A stretch of 64,000 nucleotides of DNA. Origin: an uncultured Pelagibacteraceae bacterium (lineage in GTDB: Bacteria; Pseudomonadota; Alphaproteobacteria; Pelagibacterales; Pelagibacteraceae). The first letter of the stretch is position 1, and each line of letters opens with the position of its first letter. Below the pieces are notes generated by a model that was not told the origin of the DNA, made no database searches, and saw only the letters and a program-made list of their open reading frames with translations. The DNA is taken from the NCBI GenBank assembly GCA_902589455.1, contig CACISX010000003.1:141070-205069 (forward strand), written 5' to 3'. A program made the translations under genes and the position numbers. This document shows, in pieces, positions 1 to 10,967 of the stretch.

Positions 1-650
1 AAATTTCGTTTATTAACGAGCTTGCAAATTTGTGCGAAAAAACAGGTGTAGATATAAAAGATGTATCGTTAGGTATGGGTTTAGATCAACGTATCGGCGA
101 AAGATTTTTAAGAGCTGGTCCCGCCTATGGTGGTTCTTGTTTTCCAAAAGATACTCGTGCTTTGATTGATATTGGAAATAGATTTAAAACAGATTTATCA
201 ATTGTAAAAAGTGTAGTTTCTTCAAATAATACTAGAAAAATTTTACTACTAGAAAAAGTAAAATCAATTTTAAATAACAAATTAAAAAATAAAAAAATTA
301 CTTTTTTAGGTGTAACCTTTAAACCAAATACTGATGATATGCGAGAAGCCTCAAGTATTCCAATGATTAATTATTTAAATAAAAAAAATAGCAAAATTAA
401 TTATTATGATCCTTCAGGAGAGAAAATTGAATTTAAAAATTTAAAAAACGTAAAATTTTCTAAAAGCATTACTTCTGCATGTCTTAATACAGATTTGATA
501 ATTTTACATACAGAGTGGAATGATTTTAAATTTCTTAATTTTAAAAAATTAGTTAAAAAAAATAATTTTAAAATATTTGATATGAGAAATTTATATTTAC
601 CTTCAAAGATGAAGAAATTAAAAATAAAATACTTTGGTATTGGAAGATAA
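1..650 (+). CDS. UDP-glucose/GDP-mannose 6-dehydrogenase family, C-terminal part (5' truncated by window edge)
   Basis: Frame open from window start (ISFINELANLCEKTGVD...), GGSCFPKDTRAL catalytic Cys motif, TFKPNTDDMREASS motif. Confidence 0.9.
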   Translation, partial: ISFINELANLCEKTGVDIKDVSLGMGLDQRIGERFLRAGPAYGGSCFPKDTRALIDIGNRFKTDLSIVKSVVSSNNTRKILLLEKVKSILNNKLKNKKITFLGVTFKPNTDDMREASSIPMINYLNKKNSKINYYDPSGEKIEFKNLKNVKFSKSITSACLNTDLIILHTEWNDFKFLNFKKLVKKNNFKIFDMRNLYLPSKMKKLKIKYFGIGR

Positions 651-1112
651 TTAATTTAATTCAAATATAGCATCTACTTCAACAGATACACCCAATGGCA
701 AACTATTTGTACTAACAGCTGCCCTAGTATGCATACCTGCATCACCAAATATTGATGCAATTAAATCAGAAGCACCATTAATAACCTTTGGTTGCTCCGT
801 AAAGTCATCTGTTGAATTAACATACCCGGTTAATTTAATACAAGATTTAATTTTCGAGAGATCTCCCTTGCATGCTTCTTTTACTTGCGAAACTATACTT
901 AGACCACATCTTTTAGCTGCTTCATATCCGTCTTCTGTAGATAAATCTTTACCTACTTTTCCTATAATTAATTGACCATTATTATTTATTGAAATTTGAC
1001 CTGATACATAAAGTAAATTACCAACTACTTTTGTTGCTACGTATGATCCAACAGGAGGCTTGGCTTCCGGAAGTTTTATATTTAACTCTTTTATTTTATT
1101 GTCAAAGCTCAT
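651..1112 (-). CDS. RidA/YjgF family protein (start probably MSFDNKIKE, internal to the tracked ORF)
   Basis: VGNLLYVSGQ and GMHTRAAVSTNSLPLGVSVEVDAIFEL motifs typical of RidA family. Confidence 0.85.
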   Translation of the reverse strand: MSFDNKIKELNIKLPEAKPPVGSYVATKVVGNLLYVSGQISINNNGQLIIGKVGKDLSTEDGYEAAKRCGLSIVSQVKEACKGDLSKIKSCIKLTGYVNSTDDFTEQPKVINGASDLIASIFGDAGMHTRAAVSTNSLPLGVSVEVDAIFELN

Positions 1113-1119
1113 GATTAAT

Positions 1120-3711
1120 TTATTTTTTCTTTTTTTTTGTTTTCTTATTTTTATCGTATTCACGTCTTTTCTCAATAAGGATTAAAGCTTCTTCCATAGT
1201 AAGTTCTATAGGATCTTTTTCCTCAGGAATTGTAGCATTAAGGGATTTATATTTAATATAAGGCCCATACTGACCTTTCATGATTCGAACTGGTTTTTTA
1301 TCCTCTGGATGATTTCCTAAATCTTTTATAATTGAAGAAGACATTCTTCCAGGTTTTGCTTCAGCTATTAAAGAAATAGCTCTATTTAATCCTATAGAAA
1401 AAATTTCCTCTATATTTTCTATTCTAGCTGATTTATTTTCACATTTTAAATATGGCCCAAATCTACCAGTGTTTAATGTAATTTCTTTTTGATTTTCTGG
1501 ATTTAAACCTAATGATTTAGGAAGTGAGCATAAAAATCTAGCTTTGTCTAAATCAATACTTTCTAACTCAATACCTTTTGGTATTGATACATTTTTTAAT
1601 AATTCATTAACATCAGATTTAGTTTTTTTTGTTTTTTTTGTTTTTTTTCTCTTTTTAGTCTTTTCTTCCTCAATATTTTCTTCAATGATCTTCTCATATT
1701 GAAGGTAAGGACCAAATCTTCCATTTTTTAAAAAAATATCATTTCCATTTTCGTGTTTACCAAGAAATTTAGGCTCTGCTAGCTGAGATTGAGCAGCTGC
1801 TTTAGCTTTTGATAATGGTCTTGTAAATTTACATTCTGGATAGTTTGAACAACCAATAAACGCACCTCCTCTAAAACTATTTTTTAAACTTAGGGAACCT
1901 GTTTCACATAACTGACATTTTCTGACTATGTTTCCCTCTTTGTCAGTATCAAATATCAATGCTCCTAAACTATCATTTAAAAGATCTAAAACTTCTCTGG
2001 TTCTTTTTTCTTTTACCTCTGAAACATTGCTATTAAAATCTTTCCAAAACATTTCCAAAACTTTAAGCCAACTTTCCTTTCCAGAAGTTATTTCATCTAG
2101 CTGATCCTCTAGACCGGCTGTAAAATTATAATCCACGTATTTTGAAAATAGTTTTTCTAAAAATGCAGAAATTAATTTACCTCTGTCTGTTGGAAAAAAT
2201 CTTTTATTAACTATTTCTGAATAGCCTCTGTTTGCTATTGTTGATATAATGCTAGCATAAGTTGAAGGTCTTCCTATTCCTAACTCTTCTAGTTTTTTAA
2301 CTAAACTTGCTTCAGAGTAACGTGGGGGAGGTTGTGTAAAATGCTGTTCATCAATAAGAGCCTCTATATTAATTGGTCCTTTTGACATTTCAGGTAAAAT
2401 TTGTTCATCATCATCCTTGCTTTGATTTGAATAAACTTTTAAAAATCCATCAAATTTCAAAACCGATCCGCTTGATTTACATATAGTTTTACCGTCTTCA
2501 GACTCAATCGTTATTGTATTTCTATCAAATTTTGCTGTTTCCATCTGAGACGATAGAGCTCTAGACCAAATTAAAGAATACAATTTTTGTTGGTCAGAAC
2601 TTAAATACTTTTTAATAGAGTCTGGATTTCTATTAATATCAGTTGGTCTTATTGCTTCATGAGCTTCCTGAGCGTTTTTTGCTTTTTTTCCTGAGTAATT
2701 ATTTGGATTTTCTGGCAAGTATTCGTTACCATATTTTTTTTTAATAAAATTTCTAAAATCAGTGACAGCATCAGCTGATAAATTAGTTCCATCAGTTCTC
2801 ATATAAGTAATTAACCCAACTGTATCTCCCTCAATTTCTATTCCTTGATAAAGTTTTTGAGCTATTTGCATTGTTCTTGATGCACCAAAACCCAATCTAC
2901 TAGAGGCAACTTGCTGAAGTGTTGAAGTAGTAAAGGGTCCCGAGGGATTTCTGCTAACAATTTTTGAGGAGATATCAGTTATGTTAAATTTTTTGTTCTT
3001 AATATTATCAATTGCCTTTTCAATTTCTTCTTTATTTTTAAATGAAAATTTTTCAATTTTTTCTCCATCAAGTTGAGAAATACTTGCTGTAATATTGCTT
3101 TTGTTTTTATCCTGAAAATTAATACTTAAAGTCCAAAATTCTTCAGGTTTGAATAATTCAATTTCATGCTCTCTTTCAGTGATCAATTTCAGTGCAACAG
3201 ATTGAACTCTACCGGCAGATTTTGAACCAGGTAGTTTAGTCCAAAGTATAGGTGATATATTAAATCCCACCAAATAATCTAGTGCCCTTCTAGCCATGTA
3301 TGCATCTACTAATAAAGGCTCTATCTGTCTTGGATTTTCAATGCCATGTGTGACGGCTTTTTTTGTTATTTCATTAAATACCACACGTTCAATTTCTTTG
3401 TCTTTTAAAAGTTTTTTTTCATCTAAATATTCTTTTACATGCCAAGCTATTGCTTCTCCCTCACGATCTGGGTCAGTAGCAAGAATTATTTTTGAAGAAT
3501 CTTTCGCAGCATCAGTAATATCTTTTAAATATTTTTTTGAAAAGCTATCAACTTCCCATTCCATTTTAAAATTTTGATCAGGATCAACTGATCCATTTTT
3601 CGAAGGAAGATCTCTAATATGACCATAGCTAGCTAAAACAGTATAGTTATCGCCTAAATATTTATTAATTGTTTTTGCTTTAGCAGGGCTTTCAACTATG
3701 ACTAGATTCAT
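1120..3711 (-). CDS. topA: DNA topoisomerase I
   Basis: MNLVIVESPAKAKTINKYLG, TOPRIM DPDREGEAIAWH, YMRTDGT active site, C-terminal zinc-finger and Lys-rich repeats. Confidence 0.97.
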   Translation of the reverse strand: MNLVIVESPAKAKTINKYLGDNYTVLASYGHIRDLPSKNGSVDPDQNFKMEWEVDSFSKKYLKDITDAAKDSSKIILATDPDREGEAIAWHVKEYLDEKKLLKDKEIERVVFNEITKKAVTHGIENPRQIEPLLVDAYMARRALDYLVGFNISPILWTKLPGSKSAGRVQSVALKLITEREHEIELFKPEEFWTLSINFQDKNKSNITASISQLDGEKIEKFSFKNKEEIEKAIDNIKNKKFNITDISSKIVSRNPSGPFTTSTLQQVASSRLGFGASRTMQIAQKLYQGIEIEGDTVGLITYMRTDGTNLSADAVTDFRNFIKKKYGNEYLPENPNNYSGKKAKNAQEAHEAIRPTDINRNPDSIKKYLSSDQQKLYSLIWSRALSSQMETAKFDRNTITIESEDGKTICKSSGSVLKFDGFLKVYSNQSKDDDEQILPEMSKGPINIEALIDEQHFTQPPPRYSEASLVKKLEELGIGRPSTYASIISTIANRGYSEIVNKRFFPTDRGKLISAFLEKLFSKYVDYNFTAGLEDQLDEITSGKESWLKVLEMFWKDFNSNVSEVKEKRTREVLDLLNDSLGALIFDTDKEGNIVRKCQLCETGSLSLKNSFRGGAFIGCSNYPECKFTRPLSKAKAAAQSQLAEPKFLGKHENGNDIFLKNGRFGPYLQYEKIIEENIEEEKTKKRKKTKKTKKTKSDVNELLKNVSIPKGIELESIDLDKARFLCSLPKSLGLNPENQKEITLNTGRFGPYLKCENKSARIENIEEIFSIGLNRAISLIAEAKPGRMSSSIIKDLGNHPEDKKPVRIMKGQYGPYIKYKSLNATIPEEKDPIELTMEEALILIEKRREYDKNKKTKKKKK

Positions 3712-3748
3712 AAAATAACAAACTACTCAAAAGAGTTTGATAGTCAAA

Positions 3749-4327
3749 TTAATAAATTCTTGTCTTAGTTTCTTCTTTATTTTTCAAGCGTTTAATATTT
3801 TCTCTGTGGGTAAAAAATATTAAAATAAACATTATTACGTAAAAAATTACATTTTCCAAACCATCCAAAATTAAAATATAAACAGGTATAGAAAGTGATC
3901 CTATCAAGGAAGCTAAAGATGAATATTTAGAAATAAAAAATATTATTAACCAACAAATACCAAATACTAAACCAAAAATAATATTTAAAGAAAAAAGTAT
4001 CCCAACATATGTAGCTACACCTTTGCCACCTTTAAATTTTAACCATACTGGAAACACATGACCTATAAAAGCACATAAAGCTGATATATACACTGCATCA
4101 GGGAAATTAATTTTTACGTATAAAACAGGTATTACTGCTTTTAACACATCAAGTATTAGTGTTGAATAACCAATTAATTTATTACCAGTTCTTAAAGCAT
4201 TTGTTGCACCAATATTACCAGAACCGATTTCTCTAATATCTTTTTTTAAAAATATTTTAGTTAAAATTAATCCAAAAGGAATTGATCCCATTAGGTATGA
4301 GATTATACCTATTATAAAAAGTTCCAT
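3749..4327 (-). CDS. plsY: Glycerol-3-phosphate acyltransferase PlsY
   Basis: YLMGSIPFGLIL, GSGNIGATNALR, GHVFPVWLKFKGGKGVAT motifs. Confidence 0.95.
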   Translation of the reverse strand: MELFIIGIISYLMGSIPFGLILTKIFLKKDIREIGSGNIGATNALRTGNKLIGYSTLILDVLKAVIPVLYVKINFPDAVYISALCAFIGHVFPVWLKFKGGKGVATYVGILFSLNIIFGLVFGICWLIIFFISKYSSLASLIGSLSIPVYILILDGLENVIFYVIMFILIFFTHRENIKRLKNKEETKTRIY

Positions 4328-4329
4328 TT

Positions 4330-5616
4330 TTATATTTTAAATAATTCTTTACCTTTTACAAATGTATTGGTCACTTTTCCTTGAAGTTTCTTATCTTCAA
4401 TTGAAGTATTTTTAGATTTAGAGATTAAATTTTCTTTTTTTACAATCCATGGTTTATTGATATCCACTATACAAAAATCTGCATCATTACCTATAGACAA
4501 GTTTCCTTTGTTAATATTTAATATTTTTGCTGGGTTGGAAGTTAAAGCTTGAATTATAGTTTCAAGTTTTACAGATCCGTTATGGAATAATTCTAAACTT
4601 AAAGACAACAATGTTTCAATACCAGATGCACCTGTTGCAGCTTGAGCAAAAGTTAATCTTTTAGATTCTTCATCTTCAGGTTTGTGGTCAGAAACAATTA
4701 CATCAATAGTTTTATCTTTTAATCCTTGAACTAAAGCTTCTCGATCTTCTTCTCTTCTCAGTGGAGGTGATAATTTTAAAAATGTTCTAAAATCTCCAAT
4801 ATCATTTTCATTTAATGAGAGATTATTTATTGATACACCGCAAGTAAATTTAACATTTTGTTTACGTTCCTTAATTATATCCACAGATTTTCCTGCCGAT
4901 AGTTGAGATATATGATATCGACATTTAGTTTTTTCTAGGAGAGTAAGATCTCTTTCAATTATAATTCTTTCAGCAATATCTGGTATGCTTGATAAGCCTA
5001 GTTTTGTTGCAATAATACCAGAATTAATCATTCCATTTTTAGCTAAATCGTAATCTTCAGCATGTTGCATTATAAGACATCCCAAATCTTTAGCTGAATT
5101 CATAATCCTAGACATAAGTCTAGTATTTTGAATTGTTTTTACTCCATCAGTAAAAGCAATAATTCCTTTTTTAGCTAGTAACCCAAATTCAGTCATATTG
5201 GTGCCATCAGTATTTTGAGTTAATGAAGCGCAAGGAAAGATATTTATTTTAGACTTATCACGTCCTCTTCTTTTTAAAAAATCTACAATTGATACATTAT
5301 CTATAATTGGATCTGTATTAGGCATGGTTACGACGGAAGTTACTCCACCAGACAATGCTGCATTACTTAAAGTCCTAAAATTTTCTTTATATTCATATCC
5401 TGGCTCGCCTACAAAAACTCTCATATCCACTATACCAGGAAATATGTATTTACCCTTTAAGTCAGTAGGTTTTTCTCTAGTTGGTAAATTGTTTGTATTT
5501 ACCTTTTTTCCTATTGCTTCTATCTTTCCATCTTCACCAATTATTAATCCGCCATTTTCGTTTATAGAATTATGAGGATCTATAATGTTTGCATTTATAA
5601 AGTATTGTTTTTTCAT
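4330..5616 (-). CDS. pyrC: Dihydroorotase
   Basis: Amidohydrolase fold, PGIVDMRVFVGEPGYEYKE, IVSDHKPEDEESK; adjacent to pyrB. Confidence 0.9.
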   Translation of the reverse strand: MKKQYFINANIIDPHNSINENGGLIIGEDGKIEAIGKKVNTNNLPTREKPTDLKGKYIFPGIVDMRVFVGEPGYEYKENFRTLSNAALSGGVTSVVTMPNTDPIIDNVSIVDFLKRRGRDKSKINIFPCASLTQNTDGTNMTEFGLLAKKGIIAFTDGVKTIQNTRLMSRIMNSAKDLGCLIMQHAEDYDLAKNGMINSGIIATKLGLSSIPDIAERIIIERDLTLLEKTKCRYHISQLSAGKSVDIIKERKQNVKFTCGVSINNLSLNENDIGDFRTFLKLSPPLRREEDREALVQGLKDKTIDVIVSDHKPEDEESKRLTFAQAATGASGIETLLSLSLELFHNGSVKLETIIQALTSNPAKILNINKGNLSIGNDADFCIVDINKPWIVKKENLISKSKNTSIEDKKLQGKVTNTFVKGKELFKI

Positions 5617-6555
5617 TTATTCACAAAATATTTTTAAACATGCCATTCTTACAGCAACACCTAATTCAACTTGTTCTTTAATTACACTCTTGTTTATGTC
5701 ATCAGCTAATCTTGTATCAATTTCAATTCCTCTATTCATTGGACCAGGATGCATAATTAAAGCATCTGACTTTGCATGATCAAGTTTATCTGGTGTTAAT
5801 CCATAATATTCATAGTATTCTCTATTCGATGAAAGATATGAACTGGTCATTCTTTCATTTTGTAATCTAAGCATCATTACAATATCACAATCTTTGAGAC
5901 CCTTTTTCATATCAGTAAAAGTGTTAACACCAAACTTTTCAATTTCTTTTGGCATAAGATTGGATGGTGCAATTATATTAACTTCTGCTCCTAACATTGT
6001 AAGAAGATAAATATTTGATCTAGCCACTCTCGAATGAAGTATGTCTCCACATATAGCTATTTTTAATCCCTGAATTTTTTTTTTTCGATTTCTAATTGTT
6101 AATGCATCTAATAACGCTTGAGTAGGATGCTCACGTCTGCCATCACCAGCGTTTAGAACGACACAATTAACTTTTTGAGACAACAGATTACAAGCACCGG
6201 AGTCTTGATGTCTGATCACAATTATATCAGGATGCATTGCATTTAAAGTCATGGCTGTATCAATCAAAGTTTCACCTTTTTTAATGGCTGAGTTACCCAT
6301 ATTCATTGACATTACGTCTGCACCAAGTCTTTTTCCAGCAAGTTCAAATGAGCTTTGTGTTCTAGTTGATGGCTCAAAGAATAAGTTTATTTGTGTTTTG
6401 CCTCTTAATACATCAATTTTTTTATTTTTACTCTGGTTTAATTTTATGAAAGCTTCTGACTCATCCAGGATATAATTAATATCATTAACTGACAAATCTT
6501 GGATACCTAACAGATGTTTTTGTGAAATTTTAATAGCTTTATTGGTTTTAATTGC
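5617..6555 (-). CDS. pyrB: Aspartate carbamoyltransferase catalytic subunit (start probably MAIKTNKAI)
   Basis: [46 protein letters not shown]. Confidence 0.95.
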   Translation of the reverse strand, partial: AIKTNKAIKISQKHLLGIQDLSVNDINYILDESEAFIKLNQSKNKKIDVLRGKTQINLFFEPSTRTQSSFELAGKRLGADVMSMNMGNSAIKKGETLIDTAMTLNAMHPDIIVIRHQDSGACNLLSQKVNCVVLNAGDGRREHPTQALLDALTIRNRKKKIQGLKIAICGDILHSRVARSNIYLLTMLGAEVNIIAPSNLMPKEIEKFGVNTFTDMKKGLKDCDIVMMLRLQNERMTSSYLSSNREYYEYYGLTPDKLDHAKSDALIMHPGPMNRGIEIDTRLADDINKSVIKEQVELGVAVRMACLKIFCE

Positions 6556-6600
6556 CATTAAAATTAACTCTATAGCTATAAAGCCCCTAAATGGCAAGGA

Positions 6601-7056
6601 TTAATTGTTTAAATAATCTATAGCTCCTTGAAGAATAAATGCAGCTGCATTTTGATCTATGTTTTTTTCACGTTTAGAAACATTAACATCAAGCTGACTG
6701 GATAGATTAAATGCGCCAACAGTTGAAAGTCTTTCATCCCATAAGCAAACATCTACATCAATATTTTGGTCAATATTTTTAGATACATCACTTACTGATT
6801 GAGCAGAAGGACCTAATGAACCATCCATGTTAATTGGATATCCAATGATAACTCCTTTAATATTGTTTTCCTCTATTATTTTTTTTAATTCGTTGATTAG
6901 ATTATCATTATTGGTTTTATTGATCGTTTTAAAAGGTGTGGCTATTGACTGTTTTTCATCACAAATTGATACACCGATTCTTTTTGAACCAAGATCTAAA
7001 CCAATCAATCTAGAGGTTTCAGACTGTTTTTTTTTGAATTCTTCAATAGTGATCAT
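6601..7056 (-). CDS. ruvX: Putative pre-16S rRNA nuclease RuvX/YqgF
   Basis: LGLDLGSKRIGVSICDE, DERLSTVGA, DQNAAAFILQGAIDYL. Confidence 0.93.
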   Translation of the reverse strand: MITIEEFKKKQSETSRLIGLDLGSKRIGVSICDEKQSIATPFKTINKTNNDNLINELKKIIEENNIKGVIIGYPINMDGSLGPSAQSVSDVSKNIDQNIDVDVCLWDERLSTVGAFNLSSQLDVNVSKREKNIDQNAAAFILQGAIDYLNN

Positions 7057-7106
7057 ATTGTATATTTTAAACTTAAGTGATAGTTTGCGACATATTTAAA
7101 TATCAT

Positions 7107-7394
7107 ATGAGCATCGATCTTAAAACAATAAAGCACATATCTAAACTATCAAGAATTTCTGTAGATGAGAAAAAAGCAGAGAAACTTGCAGGAGATTTAA
7201 ATTCAATTTTCGATTTTATTGAAAAACTTAACGAATTAAAAACTGACAATGTTGAACCATTAACTTCTGTTGCTGAAACAACTCTAAAACTAAGATCAGA
7301 TGAAGTAAAAAGTAAAAACTTAAGAGATCAAGTAATAAAAAATTCTCCTAAGGAAAATGAAGATTATTTTGTAGTACCAAAGGTAATTGAATAA
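7107..7394 (+). CDS. gatC: Asp/Glu-tRNA amidotransferase subunit C (likely start MSIDLKTIKHISKLSR)
   Basis: GatC motif (HISKLSRI...LNSIFDFIEKLNELKTDNVEPL), followed by gatA and gatB. Confidence 0.93.
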   Translation: MSIDLKTIKHISKLSRISVDEKKAEKLAGDLNSIFDFIEKLNELKTDNVEPLTSVAETTLKLRSDEVKSKNLRDQVIKNSPKENEDYFVVPKVIE

Positions 7395-8851
7395 TGTCAG
7401 ATATAACTAAACAATCATTATCTGAGTTAGTAGAAAATATAAAAAGTAAAAAACTTTCCTCAAGTGAAGTTACTAAAGCATTTGTTGAAAGATCAGAAAA
7501 ATCAAAAGAATTAAATGCATATATAACTGAAGATTATGCAAATGCTTTAAATAAAGCAAAAAACTTTGATAAAAAACCTAATCTTGATCTGAAATTGCCT
7601 GGTATTCCAATGGCTGTAAAAGATTTATTTTGTACAAGAGATTTAAGAACTACGGCAGGTAGCAAGATTTTAAATAACTTTGTTCCAACTTACGAGTCAA
7701 CAGTCACACAAAACATTTGGAATGAAGGAGCTATCCTAATTGGTAAATTAAATTGTGATGAATTTGCAATGGGTTCATCTAATGAAACTAGTTTTTTTGG
7801 TAATGTACAAAATCCGATTGATCAGAATTTAGTTCCAGGAGGATCGTCTGGTGGATCGTCTTCTGCTGTAGCAGCTCAATTAACACCAATAACTATTGGA
7901 ACAGATACAGGTGGATCTATAAGACAACCCGCTTCATTTACAGGAACTGTTGGATTAAAACCTACTTATGGTAGTTGCTCTCGATATGGAATTGTAGCAT
8001 TTGCATCATCTCTAGATCAAGCTGGTCCAATGGCGCAAAATGTTAAAGATTGTGCATTGTTGCAGGAAGTTATTAGTACTTATGATGAAAAAGATTCTAC
8101 ATCAATAGACTTTAAAAGGAACGAGTACAGCAAAGAATTAACAAAAGATATTAAAGGTAAAAAAATAGGGATACCTAAAGAATATAGAGTAGATGGCATG
8201 TCTAAAGAAATAGAAGAACTATGGAAAAAAGGTATTGAATATGCAAAAGATTGTGGTGCTGAGATTATCGATATATCTCTTCCTCATACTAATTATGCAC
8301 TACCAACTTATTACATCGTAGCACCAGCAGAGGCTTCATCTAATTTGGCTCGTTATGATGGTGTTAAATACGGTTTTAGAGCTGAAGGAGAAAATCTGAT
8401 TGATATGTATGAAAAAACTAGATCTGAAGGATTTGGTGCTGAAGTTCAAAGAAGAATAATGATTGGAACTTATGTTTTATCTTCAGGATATTATGATGCT
8501 TATTATCTTAAAGCTCAAAAGGTAAGAAAACTTATTAAAAATGATTTTGATGAAGCTTATAAAAAGGTAGATGTAATTCTAACCCCATCTACTCCAAGTT
8601 CAGCGTTTAAAATTGGTGAAAAAACAAATGATCCAGTTTCAATGTATTTAAATGATATTTTTACTGTTCCTGTAAATTTAGCAGGTTTACCTGGAATTTC
8701 TATACCTGCAGGCCATGATGCTAAAGGATATCCATTGGGATTACAGATAATCGGCAAAGCTTTTGATGAACAAAATATTTTGAACATTGCATATGCTATG
8801 GAAGAAAAAATTAATTTTAAAAACAATATTACAGACTGGTGGCTTAAGTGA
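7394..8851 (+). CDS. gatA: Asp/Glu-tRNA amidotransferase subunit A
   Basis: Amidase signature [45 protein letters not shown]. Confidence 0.97.
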   Translation: MSDITKQSLSELVENIKSKKLSSSEVTKAFVERSEKSKELNAYITEDYANALNKAKNFDKKPNLDLKLPGIPMAVKDLFCTRDLRTTAGSKILNNFVPTYESTVTQNIWNEGAILIGKLNCDEFAMGSSNETSFFGNVQNPIDQNLVPGGSSGGSSSAVAAQLTPITIGTDTGGSIRQPASFTGTVGLKPTYGSCSRYGIVAFASSLDQAGPMAQNVKDCALLQEVISTYDEKDSTSIDFKRNEYSKELTKDIKGKKIGIPKEYRVDGMSKEIEELWKKGIEYAKDCGAEIIDISLPHTNYALPTYYIVAPAEASSNLARYDGVKYGFRAEGENLIDMYEKTRSEGFGAEVQRRIMIGTYVLSSGYYDAYYLKAQKVRKLIKNDFDEAYKKVDVILTPSTPSSAFKIGEKTNDPVSMYLNDIFTVPVNLAGLPGISIPAGHDAKGYPLGLQIIGKAFDEQNILNIAYAMEEKINFKNNITDWWLK

Positions 8852-10311
8852 GTGAGAACAAATCCGAATATCTAATTAATAGACATGATAATCAATATGA
8901 AGTTGTTATTGGTTTAGAAGTACATGCACAAGTTACATCGCAGTCGAAATTATTCTCAACATCAGCAACCAAATTTGGAGCTGAACCAAATACCCAAGTA
9001 AGTTTAGTTGATGCAGCATTTCCAGGAATGTTACCAGTAATTAACGAGTATTGCGTAAAACAAGCTATCAAAACAGGAATTGGTTTAAAAGCTAAAATCA
9101 ATAAGAGATCTGTCTTTGATAGAAAAAATTATTTTTATGCTGACTTACCTCAGGGATATCAAATCTCACAATTCAAAGACCCAATTGTAGGTGAGGGTAA
9201 GGTAATACTTGATATGCCAGAAGGTCAAAAAGAGGTAGGTATAGAAAGATTACACTTGGAACAAGATGCGGGTAAAAGTATTCATGATTTAGATCCTAAA
9301 AATACTTTTGTAGATTTAAATAGATCAGGTGTAGCTTTGATGGAAATTGTAAGTAAGCCCGATCTAAGATCTCCAGATGAGGTCAATGCATATATTAAAA
9401 AATTAAGATCTATAATGAGATATTTAGGAACCTGCGATGGAAACATGCAGGAAGGATCTTTGAGAGCCGATGTAAATGTATCTGTTAGAAAAAAAGGTTC
9501 AAAAGAGTTTGGAACGCGATGTGAGATAAAAAATGTTAACTCAATAAAGTTCATGCAGATGGCAATTGAGTACGAAGCCAACAGACAAGTTGATTTAATT
9601 GAGGAAGGTCGAACGATTGATCAAGAAACAAGACTTTTTGATACTAAAAAGAATGAAACTAGATCAATGAGATCAAAAGAGGATGCTCATGATTATAGAT
9701 ATTTTCCAGATCCAGACTTATTGCCATTAGAAGTTTCAGATGATTTTATTGAGAATTTAAAATTAGAAATTCCAGAGCTACCAGATGAAAAGAAAAAAAG
9801 ATTTATAGAAAAATTTAAGTTAACTCCTTACGAAGCAAATATTTTAGTTTCTGATATTGAAACATCTAATTATTTTGAAAATGTAATTAAGAAATCTGAT
9901 GTAAAACTTGCAACAAATTGGATAATTGGAGAATTATTTGCAGCCTTAAATGAAAAAAACTTAGAAATAACTGAAAGCCCTATAAGCACTGGCAATTTAT
10001 CAAAATTAATAAATCTAATTAAAGATGGAACAATTTCTGGAAAAATTGCAAAAACAGTTTTTGAACAAATGATGGAAGGTGACAAAGATCCTCAGAAAAT
10101 TGTTGAAGAAAAAGGTTTAAAACAAGAAAGCGACCCGAAAGCACTCGAGATGCTGATAGACAAGGTTATTGATGATAACAGAGATAAAGCTACTGAATAT
10201 AAATCAGGCAAGGTTAAATTATTTGGTTTCTTTGTAGGTCAAGTAATGAAGATTTCTGGTGGAAAAGCAAATCCTCAATTAGTTAATGAGATTTTAAAGA
10301 AAAAACTTTAG
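8848..10311 (+). CDS. gatB: Asp/Glu-tRNA amidotransferase subunit B
   Basis: [40 protein letters not shown]. Confidence 0.97.
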   Translation: MSENKSEYLINRHDNQYEVVIGLEVHAQVTSQSKLFSTSATKFGAEPNTQVSLVDAAFPGMLPVINEYCVKQAIKTGIGLKAKINKRSVFDRKNYFYADLPQGYQISQFKDPIVGEGKVILDMPEGQKEVGIERLHLEQDAGKSIHDLDPKNTFVDLNRSGVALMEIVSKPDLRSPDEVNAYIKKLRSIMRYLGTCDGNMQEGSLRADVNVSVRKKGSKEFGTRCEIKNVNSIKFMQMAIEYEANRQVDLIEEGRTIDQETRLFDTKKNETRSMRSKEDAHDYRYFPDPDLLPLEVSDDFIENLKLEIPELPDEKKKRFIEKFKLTPYEANILVSDIETSNYFENVIKKSDVKLATNWIIGELFAALNEKNLEITESPISTGNLSKLINLIKDGTISGKIAKTVFEQMMEGDKDPQKIVEEKGLKQESDPKALEMLIDKVIDDNRDKATEYKSGKVKLFGFFVGQVMKISGGKANPQLVNEILKKKL

Positions 10312-10316
10312 AATTT

Positions 10317-10967
10317 ATGGGTTCAGACCTAAATATAACTAAAGAACTACAAGAGTATATTTTAAGTCATGGATTTAATTTACATCCAGTCCAAAAAGAA
10401 ATTATTGATTACAACACTTCTCTTGGCGATATCAAAAGAATGCAAATATCAATTTCACAAAGTCAATTTCTGCATTTAATTATAAAAATTTCAAATATCA
10501 AAAAAGTTTTAGAGATAGGTACATTTACAGGATTAAGTACACTATCTATGGCTTTGGCATTATCAGATGATGGCAAAGTAATTGCTTTAGATAAAAATGA
10601 AGAAACTAATAAAGTTGCATTAGATTTTTTTAAAAAAGCTAATCAAGACCATAAAATAAAAACATTGATTAAACCCGCTTTAGAAAGTTTAGATGAAATT
10701 AAAAATGAAAAGTTTGATTTAGTTTTTATCGATGCTGATAAAATGAATTATATTGAATACTATGAACGTTCTTTACAATTATTGAACAAAAATGGTCTAA
10801 TAATCATTGATAATGTTTTATGGTATGGAGAAGTTGTTAATGAAAACAATACTGACAAATTTACTAAAAATATTAAGGAGTTTAACAATCATATTTCAAA
10901 GGATACAAGGGTTGAAAAATTAATAATTCCTCTTGGTGATGGAATGACTGTTTGTAGAAAATTATAA
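10317..10967 (+). CDS. Class I SAM-dependent O-methyltransferase (COMT-like)
   Basis: VLEIGTFTGLSTLSMALAL, DLVFIDADKMNYIEYYE, IIDNVLWYGEV. Confidence 0.88.
   Translation: MGSDLNITKELQEYILSHGFNLHPVQKEIIDYNTSLGDIKRMQISISQSQFLHLIIKISNIKKVLEIGTFTGLSTLSMALALSDDGKVIALDKNEETNKVALDFFKKANQDHKIKTLIKPALESLDEIKNEKFDLVFIDADKMNYIEYYERSLQLLNKNGLIIIDNVLWYGEVVNENNTDKFTKNIKEFNNHISKDTRVEKLIIPLGDGMTVCRKL

Noticed and set aside
3296-3577. Plus-strand 93-aa ORF inside topA
   Set aside because: Antisense to a confidently identified topA with no recognisable domain; typical shadow ORF.
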